Positions 35,458 through 43,743 of a stretch of DNA of 64,000 nucleotides are shown piece after piece. The stretch is from Pseudanabaena mucicola str. Chao 1806 (GTDB lineage: Bacteria > Cyanobacteriota > Cyanobacteriia > Pseudanabaenales > Pseudanabaenaceae), in NCBI RefSeq assembly GCF_030323025.1, contig NZ_CP097329.1:4388001-4452000 (forward strand), written 5' to 3'. The position numbers and the translations under genes are program-made. The stretch's first letter is position 1; the number at the start of each line of letters is the position of its first letter. The notes beneath the pieces were generated by a model that saw only the letters and a list, made by a program, of their open reading frames with translations, made no database searches and was not told the origin of the DNA.

Positions 35458-36969
35458 ATGCAATCTGACTATTTAGAACGAATCCTCAAAGCTCGCGTGT
35501 ATGATGTCGCGCAAGAATCTCCCTTAGAATATGCTCCCAATTTATCAGCTAGATTAAATAATCGCCTATTGCTGAAAAGAGAAGATATGCAGTCAGTGTT
35601 CTCTTTTAAATTGCGTGGTGCTTACAACAAGATGGCCCAATTGCCACCCGATTTATTGGCGAATGGAGTTATTGCCGCTTCCGCAGGAAATCATGCACAG
35701 GGAGTTGCCCTCAGTGCTCGCGAACTTGGCACTAAAGCGATTATTGTCATGCCTGTGACCACGCCTCTCGTAAAAGTGAATGCGGTAAAAATGCGAGGTG
35801 GGGAGGTGGTTTTGCATGGTGATACCTACGATGATGCCTATGCTCATGCCCGTCAACTAGAAGCAGAAAAGAATTTAACCTTTATCCATCCCTTTGATGA
35901 TCCAGATGTCATTGCAGGGCAGGGAACTATTGGAATGGAGATTTTGCGCCAATGTCAGAAACCAATTCATGCAGTATTTGTAGCGATTGGTGGTGGAGGA
36001 TTAATTTCGGGTGTGGCAGCCTATATCAAGCGTTTACGACCTGAAATTAAAATTATTGGGGTCGAACCGAAAGATTCCGATGCGATGTCCCGATCGCTAG
36101 CAGCAGGGCATCGTGTCCGTCTCGATCAAGTGGGACTATTCGCTGATGGTGTGGCAGTCCGTGAAGTTGGGCAAGAAACCTTTCGCCTTTGTCAGCAATA
36201 TGTCGATGAGATTTTATTGGTGGATACGGATAATACCTGTGCCGCAATTAAGGATGTTTTTGAAGATACACGCTCGATTTTAGAACCTGCTGGTGCTTTA
36301 GCGATCGCTGGAGCCAAGTCGTATGTCGAACGTGAAGGTCTTGAGGGGCAAACTCTAGTAGCGATCGCCTGTGGTGCAAATATGAACTTTGATCGTTTAC
36401 GCTTTGTGGCGGAACGGGCGGAACTGGGTGAACACCGAGAAGCGATTTTTGCGGTGACAATTCCTGAACAGGCGGGCAGTTTACGAAAGTTTTGTGGACT
36501 TTTAGGCAAGCGTAACTTAACTGAATTTAGTTATCGTATTGCCGACCAAGAAATTGCCCATATTTTTACAGGTATTCAAATAGTCAATCGCGCCGATGCG
36601 GCAAATCTGGCGAAGACTTTTGCGGAAAATGGATTTACAGCGATAGAAATTACCGATGATGAATTAACAAAACTGCATTTGCGGCATATGGTCGGTGGGC
36701 GATCGCCGCTCGCCCATAATGAACTGCTTTATCGCTTTGAGTTTCCTGAGCGTCCAGGCGCATTAATGAAGTTTGTCGGCTCGATGAGTCCCCATTGGAA
36801 TATTAGCTTATTCCATTATCGAAATAATGGTGCTGATTACGGTCGCATTGTCGTGGGTGTGCAGGTTCCGCCTACAGAGATGCAAGAATGGCAGGGATTT
36901 CTCGATACCCTTGGCTATCGCTATTGGGACGAAAGCCAAAATCCTGTCTACAAACTATTTCTAGGCTAA
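35458..36969 (+). CDS. ilvA: Threonine ammonia-lyase, biosynthetic
   Basis: This PLP enzyme converts threonine to 2-oxobutanoate, the first step of isoleucine synthesis. The PLP lysine is K51 in SVFSFKLRGAYNKMA; SAGNHAQGVA and the phosphate-binding AIGGGGLISG follow. The C terminus (about 330-503) carries two ACT-like regulatory domains (ILAVTIPEQAGSLRKF and YRFEFPERPGALMKF), the feedback-inhibited form. Full length. Confidence 0.95.
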   Translation: MQSDYLERILKARVYDVAQESPLEYAPNLSARLNNRLLLKREDMQSVFSFKLRGAYNKMAQLPPDLLANGVIAASAGNHAQGVALSARELGTKAIIVMPVTTPLVKVNAVKMRGGEVVLHGDTYDDAYAHARQLEAEKNLTFIHPFDDPDVIAGQGTIGMEILRQCQKPIHAVFVAIGGGGLISGVAAYIKRLRPEIKIIGVEPKDSDAMSRSLAAGHRVRLDQVGLFADGVAVREVGQETFRLCQQYVDEILLVDTDNTCAAIKDVFEDTRSILEPAGALAIAGAKSYVEREGLEGQTLVAIACGANMNFDRLRFVAERAELGEHREAIFAVTIPEQAGSLRKFCGLLGKRNLTEFSYRIADQEIAHIFTGIQIVNRADAANLAKTFAENGFTAIEITDDELTKLHLRHMVGGRSPLAHNELLYRFEFPERPGALMKFVGSMSPHWNISLFHYRNNGADYGRIVVGVQVPPTEMQEWQGFLDTLGYRYWDESQNPVYKLFLG

Positions 36970-36973
36970 CTTG

Positions 36974-37015
36974 AATTAAAAGAAGCACCACCCTTCGATG
37001 GTGCTTCTTTTAATT
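36974..37015. terminator. Bidirectional terminator between ilvA and the FKBP gene
   Basis: AATTAAAAGAAGCACCA and TGGTGCTTCTTTTAATT form a 17-bp stem with an 8-base loop between converging genes. Confidence 0.9.
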
Positions 37016-37556
37016 AGGAAATCCGCAATAGTTCCACATCAAAAATTAAAGTGGCATTAGGAGGAATGACTCCACCCGCACCACGAGCGCCATAACCAAG
37101 TTCGGGCGGAATAATCAAGGTACGGCGATCGCCAACACGCATATCCGCCAAACCTTCATCCCAGCCCTTAATTACCTGACCAACGCCAAGCTTGAAGGAA
37201 AAAGGACTATTGCGATCGCGTGAACTATCGAACTTAGTCCCATCTTCGAGAGTACCTATGTAATGAACAAAAACGGTATCACCCTTCTTAGGTGTTGCAC
37301 CAGTACCTGATGTGATTACTTTATATTTAAGCCCAGTGCCAGTTTCTTTGATTTCGGAATCACTCATATTAATTAAAGGTGCTTCTGCTATTTTTACTTC
37401 TGCTTGATTTGGTACGCCTGTAGAGGGTACACCTGTAGACACACTAGCAACTGCGGTCTGTCCACCCATAATTTGGGCAAACACAATGACCAATACAGCG
37501 ACTGTCATGATGCCAAAGCTAATCAAAATTCCTTTCAAGGCTATATCTCCAATCAA
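37014..37556 (-). CDS. Membrane-anchored FKBP-type peptidyl-prolyl isomerase
   Basis: The 180 residues begin with one membrane helix (about 8-28), then a 45-residue linker and one complete FKBP domain (about 70-180). The domain shows [45 protein letters not shown] and [28 protein letters not shown]. The active site would lie in the periplasm or thylakoid lumen, assisting folding of exported proteins. All usual FKBP aromatic residues are visible. Confidence 0.92.
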   Translation of the reverse strand: MIGDIALKGILISFGIMTVAVLVIVFAQIMGGQTAVASVSTGVPSTGVPNQAEVKIAEAPLINMSDSEIKETGTGLKYKVITSGTGATPKKGDTVFVHYIGTLEDGTKFDSSRDRNSPFSFKLGVGQVIKGWDEGLADMRVGDRRTLIIPPELGYGARGAGGVIPPNATLIFDVELLRIS

Positions 37557-37763
37557 TTACGTGATGACTTCGCTTTTGGCATCTTATAACAATTACAGTG
37601 CTTTGCGCTGAAACCAGAACCAATAAATTTTTTGAAGTTGTTAAAAAGTAACAACTTCAAAAAATTTATTGTGAATAGCTATGTAGTTCTCGAAAAATTA
37701 ACAAATAGTTCATAACAGTTCACAACAAAAAAGAGTTCGCATGGCGAACTCTTTTTATAAATA

Positions 37764-37836
37764 TGCCAGGAACGAGATTTGAACTCGTGACACGTGGATT
37801 TTCAGTCCACTGCTCTACCAACTGAGCTATCCCGGC
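37764..37836 (-). tRNA. tRNA-Phe (anticodon GAA)
   Basis: This 73-base cloverleaf on the minus strand starts GCCGGGATAGCTCAGTTGG. The anticodon arm is GTGGACTGAAAATCCAC with GAA at the centre; the T arm is GAGTTCAAATCTC and the acceptor end CCTGGCA. The 3' CCA is not encoded. Confidence 0.97.
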
Positions 37837-37967
37837 TTGGCTCTTTTTTTTAGCGCTTGATTAAGATAACACTATTTAGGATTTTCAAGCAATAGTTTTT
37901 TGCATTTACCTAGAAATTTTGATCACTTCTCCAATCAAGAATGCAGACCTCAGGGCTGGTTTCTTGA

Positions 37968-38519
37968 TTATGAACCTGTTACTAGCCAAAACACTGATCT
38001 CAGTCCATCGCGCAAAGATTTTGCAGGGTTTTCTGACTTAATTGTTGAGGGAATAGTGACAGGGTACATCTCAATACCACGACTTCCCAGAACAATTTTG
38101 CCAATCACCAGAGCACGTGGCATATGAAAATCGGATGTAATTACATATACATCTGTAATATTACGCTTCTGAAGTTCTGACACCATAATTGTAAAGTTAG
38201 AAACCGTATCCACAGCACGATAATCCAAATGGATGCGACTACGATCTACCCCTGCACTATCAAAAACATACTGAGCATATTCTTCTGGACTGCCTGATGA
38301 CACAAAAATTGGCAACTTTGGATGTTGTAGAGCAAATTGAGCCGCAAACTTTTCGCGGGCTGGAGATCCGCCTAATACTAAGATTGCCTGTGGCTCTCTC
38401 ACCGATATACTGGCAAGGATTGGGGGTAAGCATGGCAATCCAAAGATCATGCACCCTGACCCAATTAACCCAGATAAGGCTGTCATAGAACTTTTGCTAT
38501 GGAATGGGTTAATCATCAT
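37968..38519 (-). CDS. YdcF-like (DUF218) protein
   Basis: The DUF218 domain covers most of the protein: AILVLGGSPAREKFAAQFALQHPKLPIFVSSGS, then RAVDTVSNFTIMVSELQKRNITDVYVITSDFHMPRAL. One hydrophobic segment near the N terminus anchors it. The frame extends upstream to a TTG at 38564, but the ATG at 38519 gives a normal membrane start. Family members (ElyC, SanA, YdcF) act in envelope biogenesis; the substrate is unknown. Confidence 0.8.
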   Translation of the reverse strand: MMINPFHSKSSMTALSGLIGSGCMIFGLPCLPPILASISVREPQAILVLGGSPAREKFAAQFALQHPKLPIFVSSGSPEEYAQYVFDSAGVDRSRIHLDYRAVDTVSNFTIMVSELQKRNITDVYVITSDFHMPRALVIGKIVLGSRGIEMYPVTIPSTIKSENPAKSLRDGLRSVFWLVTGS

Positions 38520-38586
38520 TCTTATGTTGCAAACCAGCAAAATATTATCTGCATGATGGATCAATATGCAACAAGATTTTGTTAAT

Positions 38587-38609
38587 AGCCTGTCTCAAAG
38601 AGACAGGCT
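38587..38609. terminator. Hairpin between recR and the YdcF gene
   Basis: AGCCTGTCTC-AAA-GAGACAGGCT, a perfect 10-bp stem. Both neighbours are on the minus strand, so it would end the recR transcript. Confidence 0.6.
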
Positions 38610-38721
38610 TTATGCAGCAATTGCCAATTTATCGACCTAGAAGATATTTTCTAAATGTGTTACTAAGCTTCACATTTAAAAGTTTCTTAGTTTGGGTTTG
38701 AGTGCAAAGTACTGCAACAAG

Positions 38722-39342
38722 CTAAAAATCTAATTCGCGTCTGCCCTCGATCGCTTTGGCGAGTGTTACCTCATCTGCATATTCTAAATCACCGCCCATA
38801 GGAATTCCAAAGGCAATTCGCGTAACTTTTGTAAAGGGCTTTAATAAGCCACCGACATATAGAGTAGTTGTTTCTCCTTCGACACTGGGTGCGATCGCCA
38901 TAATTACCTCAGAGACTTTATTGCCACTAACGCGACGGACTAGGCTTTGAATATTAAGTTGATCGGGACTAATCCCATCCATTGGTGAAATTAGACCACC
39001 CAGCACATGATATTTGCCGCGATATTCACGAGTCTTTTCGAGAGCAATCAGGTCACGGGAATCAGCAACTACGCAAATAACTGAGTTATCGCGACTAGGA
39101 TGGGCGCAAATCTCGCAAATTGGCTCCGCCGACAAATGTCCACAGACAGAGCAACTACCTACTTGTTGTTTAGCTTGCAGTAAGGCTTGGGCAAGGGCTT
39201 CGATCTCTTCAGTGGGACGCTTGATGATGTGAAGGGATAAGCGTTGAGCAGTTTTTGCCCCCACTCCAGGGAGACGCTGCAATTGTTCGATGAGATTGGC
39301 AAGAGGTCGAGTATACAAAACAGCGAAGACGTGAAGTAACAT
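38722..39342 (-). CDS. recR: Recombination mediator protein RecR
   Basis: RecR loads RecA at gaps together with RecO/RecF. The 206 residues show the N-terminal helix-hairpin-helix [19 protein letters not shown], the Cys4 zinc finger (CSVCGHL, CEICAHP) near 65-85, the Toprim domain ([35 protein letters not shown]) and the C-terminal Walker-B-like end. The usual family start [13 protein letters not shown] begins at residue 10, so a TTG at 39318 is an alternative start. Confidence 0.95.
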   Translation of the reverse strand: MLLHVFAVLYTRPLANLIEQLQRLPGVGAKTAQRLSLHIIKRPTEEIEALAQALLQAKQQVGSCSVCGHLSAEPICEICAHPSRDNSVICVVADSRDLIALEKTREYRGKYHVLGGLISPMDGISPDQLNIQSLVRRVSGNKVSEVIMAIAPSVEGETTTLYVGGLLKPFTKVTRIAFGIPMGGDLEYADEVTLAKAIEGRRELDF

Positions 39343-39457
39343 TACTGATTTTAACGTTACTGCGCTTTACGTTAACTTGAAACCTAGAGATATTTTTAAA
39401 AACGTGGCTAAGCCGCGCTTTTAAAGTGAACTGCTCCACCATGAGTGGCGGATCAGT

Positions 39458-40042
39458 TCATTGGTTGGTTTTAACAAAACGACTTTGTAAATCGTATGCT
39501 TCGCGCTCCATGAGATTATTTTCGTACTTTTGCTCAGCGCGTTTATATTCCACAAAATATTGATAGCCAAATTGATCTAAGCCTCCATTCTGAGCGCATT
39601 GCCGCACATGCACCATTTCATGGGCAAGGATTGCTAATTGTTTGAGATCTTCGGATTGATAGGGAGCACGTAAATAAATACGATCGCAATAGGTTTGGGC
39701 GATCGTCTCCACTTTGCCAAAATGAACCGCCACATTGCCTAAAATCCAACGATCCATCATTTGCGCGTCGTAAATTACTGTGACCCGATCCAGATAATCA
39801 ATGAAATATCTACGTAAATAACGTTTCTGGACATTATCGAGAGGTTTGCCTTCACCATTTTTAGTTCGCATGGTTCGTGCAGCGGCTTGATAGGCGATCG
39901 AGCCAGCCTGTCCCCAAGCCTCCTCAGCTAAGGACGATTTTGCCTCTGAATTACCAAAAGAACTCATATCTGAAAGTCCTATCAGCGCGACAACTGATAG
40001 TGTTAACAAAATTAAAAAGCCAATTCTCCGCAGACTATTCAT
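39458..40042 (-). CDS. Secreted DUF4157-like putative metallopeptidase
   Basis: The 194 residues start with a signal or anchor helix (about 7-25). The core contains a zincin motif, LAILAHEMVHVRQ (HExxH), preceded by ALTPF-like pattern IYLRAPYQSEDLKQL, as in DUF4157 proteins. A conserved glutamate expected further along could be in the C-terminal YKRAEQKYENNLMEREAYDLQ. The substrate is unknown; some DUF4157 domains are fused to contractile-injection effectors, but nothing here suggests that. Confidence 0.7.
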   Translation of the reverse strand: MNSLRRIGFLILLTLSVVALIGLSDMSSFGNSEAKSSLAEEAWGQAGSIAYQAAARTMRTKNGEGKPLDNVQKRYLRRYFIDYLDRVTVIYDAQMMDRWILGNVAVHFGKVETIAQTYCDRIYLRAPYQSEDLKQLAILAHEMVHVRQCAQNGGLDQFGYQYFVEYKRAEQKYENNLMEREAYDLQSRFVKTNQ

Positions 40043-40109
40043 ATATTTCTAGATAACTAGATAAACAAATAGAGGCGATGCACAGCGAAACCTCTACCTA
40101 TGATGAATT

Positions 40110-40847
40110 TTATGAATTTGGATTTAATTCGTTAGAAACAATCACTACAGTAATGTTGTCACGTCCACCATGTTTCTTTGCTGAATCAATCAGAGCTTCA
40201 GCAGCTTGCTGACAATTAAGAATACTTTTGAGGTGATGGGTAATGCGAGCATCAGTCACTTCCTCGGTCAAGCCATCGCTACAAATCAAAAAACGATCGC
40301 CTGGTTGCCACTCAATTTCACGGGCAGTAATTGACTTGAGATCTTCACGCCCTAAACATTGCAAAAGCATGTGTCGCCAAGGATGGATTTTGGCATCATG
40401 AGCATTCACGATCCCTGTTTGAATAGCACGGGCAATCCATGTATGGTCATCGCTAATTTGTTCTAGTTTTGTACCACGCAAGCGATACAACCGCGAGTCA
40501 CCAATATGACAAAACCAAGGTCGTTCATCCCGAAAGAGGAGTAAAACAACTGTTGTGCCCATATCTGATCGCACAGGATTAGCCTTTTGATCATTAATAA
40601 TTGCTTGATTAGCCTTGTCGATCGCATCTTGCATTAACTTCTGGGGATCGATCTCCGCATCCCAGAAAAATTCCAGACAAGCGCGAATGGAATCTACAGC
40701 AATCTTACTTGCTATTTCCCCGCCTGCGTGACCTCCCATACCATCGGCAACTACAAAAAATCGCCCATCAGGATCGATATAGTAAGAATCTTGGTTGGCT
40801 GATCTCACACAGCCTGTATCGGTTGCTCCCGCAAATAGACACTTCAT
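40110..40847 (-). CDS. PP2C-type serine/threonine protein phosphatase
   Basis: This 245-residue single-domain PPM phosphatase shows the metal-binding Asp residues in RSANQDSYYI, VVADGMGGHAGGEIAS, FLICSDGLTEEV and GGRDNITVVIV, and the phosphate Arg near the N terminus (TGCVR). It is cytoplasmic; it removes phosphate from Ser/Thr of proteins such as PII in cyanobacteria or counteracts Hanks-type kinases. No kinase gene is adjacent; the AarF-like gene lies upstream on the same strand, 185 bp away. Confidence 0.93.
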   Translation of the reverse strand: MKCLFAGATDTGCVRSANQDSYYIDPDGRFFVVADGMGGHAGGEIASKIAVDSIRACLEFFWDAEIDPQKLMQDAIDKANQAIINDQKANPVRSDMGTTVVLLLFRDERPWFCHIGDSRLYRLRGTKLEQISDDHTWIARAIQTGIVNAHDAKIHPWRHMLLQCLGREDLKSITAREIEWQPGDRFLICSDGLTEEVTDARITHHLKSILNCQQAAEALIDSAKKHGGRDNITVVIVSNELNPNS

Positions 40848-40959
40848 GTTATGTGGTTCGACTCGACGTATTTAATTGATCAGTTCTTCTACAGCAGTCT
40901 TTAGTTTAACCTTCACAGGCAAAAACTACAGTAATATTCATAAACTATCTTCAAAATCA

Positions 40960-41002
40960 AATTTAATATTTGCAATGATTAAATCATTCCAAATATTAAA
41001 TT
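40960..41002. terminator. AT-rich hairpin downstream of the AarF gene
   Basis: AATTTAATATTTG and CAAATATTAAATT, with an inner AATGATTAAATCATT palindrome, form an almost perfect cruciform-capable stem. It could end the AarF transcript. Confidence 0.5.
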
Positions 41003-41032
41003 AAATTTGATTAAATTTGATTTAAAGGTAAA

Positions 41033-42724
41033 TCATCGTTCAGGGCGATCAATTCGCGATAACAACCTTAGTAAAACTAATACAAAAACTATGGCAAATA
41101 GGGTTGCCATGATCGCGGGAATATGCCAGCCATTGACTAATAAAAGAGTGGCACATAATAGGCAAGTTGCTCCTAAAAGAGCATAGATTGCGCCAATACC
41201 AACATTACTAAGGCGGCGCAATAGGCGATCAGTTTCTTGAGATTTAATTCTGACGCGAATATCACCGCGATCGAGCTTGGCAAGAGTGTCATCAATGCGC
41301 CGAGGTAAAGCGATCGCCGTATTACTTACTTGGGCAGCCTGTCTGCCTAACTCACCAAAAAAAGCGGTGGATAAATTACCTGATTCCTTAGCACTACCAT
41401 TTTCCATAAGATTTGTTGCGTAGGGTTTTGCGACTTCCATAAAGTTAAAATTAGGATCGAGTCCTTTACCTAAACCTTCAAGAGTTGAGAGAGCCCTCAT
41501 TACAAAGGTAAAGGTTGCAGGGAAACGAAATGGCTGATCATAGGCAATATCGTACAAATCATCACTAATTGCGGCTACGGATTGCTTATCCTTAGGTTGC
41601 CCCATAAAGTTATCGAGCATATACTGCACTGATCGCCGAATTGGTCCAATATCACCCTTGACTTCTAATGCTCCTAGATCAATTAGCGAATTCACTACTG
41701 CCTCCGCATCTTTTTGGGCTATCCCGAAGAATGTGCGGAGCAACTTGTCACGGGTAATCGTTTGAATCTGCCCCATCATCCCAAAATCATAAAATATCAA
41801 CTCGCCTTTACCTGTGACTGCTAAATTCCCTGGATGGGGATCAGCGTGGAAAAATCCATGATTGAGTAATTGTTCAAGATAGGATTCTGCCCCAATTCGA
41901 GCGATAATTTTGCGATCAATCCCTGCTGCTTCAAGAGCGTCGTAGTTACTTACCTTGATCCCCGGCATATATTCTAAAGTTAGTACTTTCCGAGAGGCGT
42001 AGCGCCAATAAACTCGCGGAACGATAATGCGGCGATCGCCTCTAAAATTACGGCGAAAGGTATCAGCATTACGACCTTCATTAAGATAATCAGCTTCCTC
42101 GTAAAGAATTTTGTGACATTCTTCATAGATGCCAACCCAGTCGCGCCCCCGACCATATTTCGGATGATTTTGGAAATATTCCGCAATTTTCTTGAGAATT
42201 CCTAAATCGATCGCAAATAATTTTAATAATCCTGGACGCTGCACCTTCACAACTATTTCTTCACCAGAATGCAATTGTGCCTTATGTACTTGACCTAAGC
42301 TTGCGGCGGCGAGGGGAATGGGATCAAAATAAGCAAATATCTTTTCAACAGGCTTACCTAAGTCTGACTCAATAATTTGCTTAGCTTTTTCTGCAGTAAA
42401 AGCCGGAACCTTATCTTGTAACTTGGATAGCTCCTCGACAGACTCCGCAGGCAAAATATCAGCACGGGTAGACAGCAATTGCCCAACTTTAATAAACGTC
42501 GGTCCAAGTTGCAGCATGGACTCTCGTAGCCAAATTGCCCGTTGACGAGTGCGTTTTTTTACTTTGACTTCAGTCTTGCCACCGATATAGCTCCATTTTT
42601 TACCATCGAGCCATATCATCCAAGAAAAGGTAAGTACATTGCGCCAGATGTCAATAGTGCGGGCTAGTTCAGAGTAGTTGTCACGACTCCAGCGATAATT
42701 GGGTTCAGAAGATAAAGCTGACAC
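41033..42724 (-). CDS. AarF/UbiB (ABC1) family atypical kinase
   Basis: The 563 residues carry the ABC1 kinase-like domain. Visible are the KxGQ motif in TFIKVGQLLSTRADILP (about 76-92), the Ala-rich nucleotide loop PLAAASLGQVHKAQL, the VAIK-type Lys in IVVKVQRPG, NHGFFHADPHPGNL near 290, and YDFGMMGQI. Two C-terminal membrane helices (about 505-550) anchor it. Members support quinone or prenyl-lipid biosynthesis and, in plastids, plastoglobule function. Cyanobacteria have several paralogs; which one this is cannot be told. Confidence 0.92.
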   Translation of the reverse strand: MSALSSEPNYRWSRDNYSELARTIDIWRNVLTFSWMIWLDGKKWSYIGGKTEVKVKKRTRQRAIWLRESMLQLGPTFIKVGQLLSTRADILPAESVEELSKLQDKVPAFTAEKAKQIIESDLGKPVEKIFAYFDPIPLAAASLGQVHKAQLHSGEEIVVKVQRPGLLKLFAIDLGILKKIAEYFQNHPKYGRGRDWVGIYEECHKILYEEADYLNEGRNADTFRRNFRGDRRIIVPRVYWRYASRKVLTLEYMPGIKVSNYDALEAAGIDRKIIARIGAESYLEQLLNHGFFHADPHPGNLAVTGKGELIFYDFGMMGQIQTITRDKLLRTFFGIAQKDAEAVVNSLIDLGALEVKGDIGPIRRSVQYMLDNFMGQPKDKQSVAAISDDLYDIAYDQPFRFPATFTFVMRALSTLEGLGKGLDPNFNFMEVAKPYATNLMENGSAKESGNLSTAFFGELGRQAAQVSNTAIALPRRIDDTLAKLDRGDIRVRIKSQETDRLLRRLSNVGIGAIYALLGATCLLCATLLLVNGWHIPAIMATLFAIVFVLVLLRLLSRIDRPER

Positions 42725-43092
42725 GGCTCACTAACGATGGAATGGTTGCAAAACTTGTAACAAACCTTTACATCTTAACGCGAATATTTACACATTTTAA
42801 TATTAGCTAACAAGTGTATATCTATCGAGATATCTTGTGCCTTTTGGCTAATCCATCTTGATGAATAGTGACTTATATGTAGCGTTTATGTAGCGTTGCA
42901 TTTAGCGCAAAGATTTAGGACTGCTATATTGAGAAAAAAGTGATGATCCCATCAAGGAATACTGTTGCATAAAAGATTTCAAGGTTATTGAGAATGAATT
43001 CAATAAAATATTAATCCAGAGACTATTGTCTCCATTCTCAATAAAGATTTAAAGCTAGCTATGTAGTAGATTCTCAAAACTTTTGTTTTATA
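42725..43092. other. Intergenic region without a supported gene
   Basis: Low-complexity, AT-rich. A fragment resembling a family D end (AAAGATTTAGGACTGCTATA) lies at about 42910-42929. Nothing else is recognised. Confidence 0.5.
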
Positions 43093-43184
43093 TAGGACTT
43101 ACGCAAACCGAACGAATTTATTAGGCTTGAGGTAGATGTGGTGCGGGCGAACCCGCACCACATCTACCCAATACGTAAGTCCTA
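43093..43184. repeat. Repeat family A element (92 bp)
   Basis: TAGGACTTACGCA to TACGTAAGTCCTA with the standard core hairpin. It differs from the copies at 6911 and 32602 by a few substitutions and one missing base in the loop. The following sequence up to the small gene at 43464 (about 280 bp) holds nothing recognised. Confidence 0.85.
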
Positions 43185-43463
43185 TTATAAAGATTCTAAG
43201 GTCTAAAACTCATCGAACTCCTAACAAACTAATTTTGGGCTAGATGCTTTGAAACCTAATCTATTCAATACTTTTGTATCATTTAGTATTCTCGTAGGCT
43301 CTCATTCGTTGGAGACTCAAGATAAATATATAGATTTCTTATGGATTTATTTGTACTGAAATGAGCACCGCAGGACATTTATTGCTAATCTTGCGTTAAC
43401 TTAAAGCAAGATCTTGAAATCTTTAAAAACAACTATCGCGTAGGTGCGCTACCTATCATTCTT

Positions 43464-43739
43464 ATGGAAGCTTTCAATCCGATTCCTCCAGAGTGGGTCG
43501 AAAAGGCGACACATGCCCATGGTTTTTGTTGTTCTAAATGTGGACAGCCACCAAGTAAAGCTGAAGCTGTGTGGATTAACCGTCGATCGCCTGTTTATAC
43601 GGAAAACCATCAACGCAAGTGGCAAGAATTTTATCAATGTGAGTGCCAATCAGCTTGGTGGGCTTGGAGCAATGATCGTCCACCATCAGAATTTAGTGAT
43701 CGCGCTCTGCGAAAAAACCATGATGACAATTTGAACTGA
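43464..43739 (+). CDS. Small cysteine-rich conserved protein upstream of comEC
   Basis: This 91-residue protein starts MEAFNPIPPEWVEKA. Cysteines in FCCSKCGQPP and YQCECQ are arranged like a zinc ribbon, followed by WWAWSNDRPPSEF. It ends four bases before comEC, so the two are co-transcribed. I know no function; the zinc-binding reading is inference. Codon use and spacing support a real gene. Confidence 0.7.
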   Translation: MEAFNPIPPEWVEKATHAHGFCCSKCGQPPSKAEAVWINRRSPVYTENHQRKWQEFYQCECQSAWWAWSNDRPPSEFSDRALRKNHDDNLN

Positions 43740-43743
43740 GTAA

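Noticed and set aside
39209-39442. Minus-strand frame overlapping the recR start
   Set aside because: It overlaps recR in another frame and has no recognisable features.
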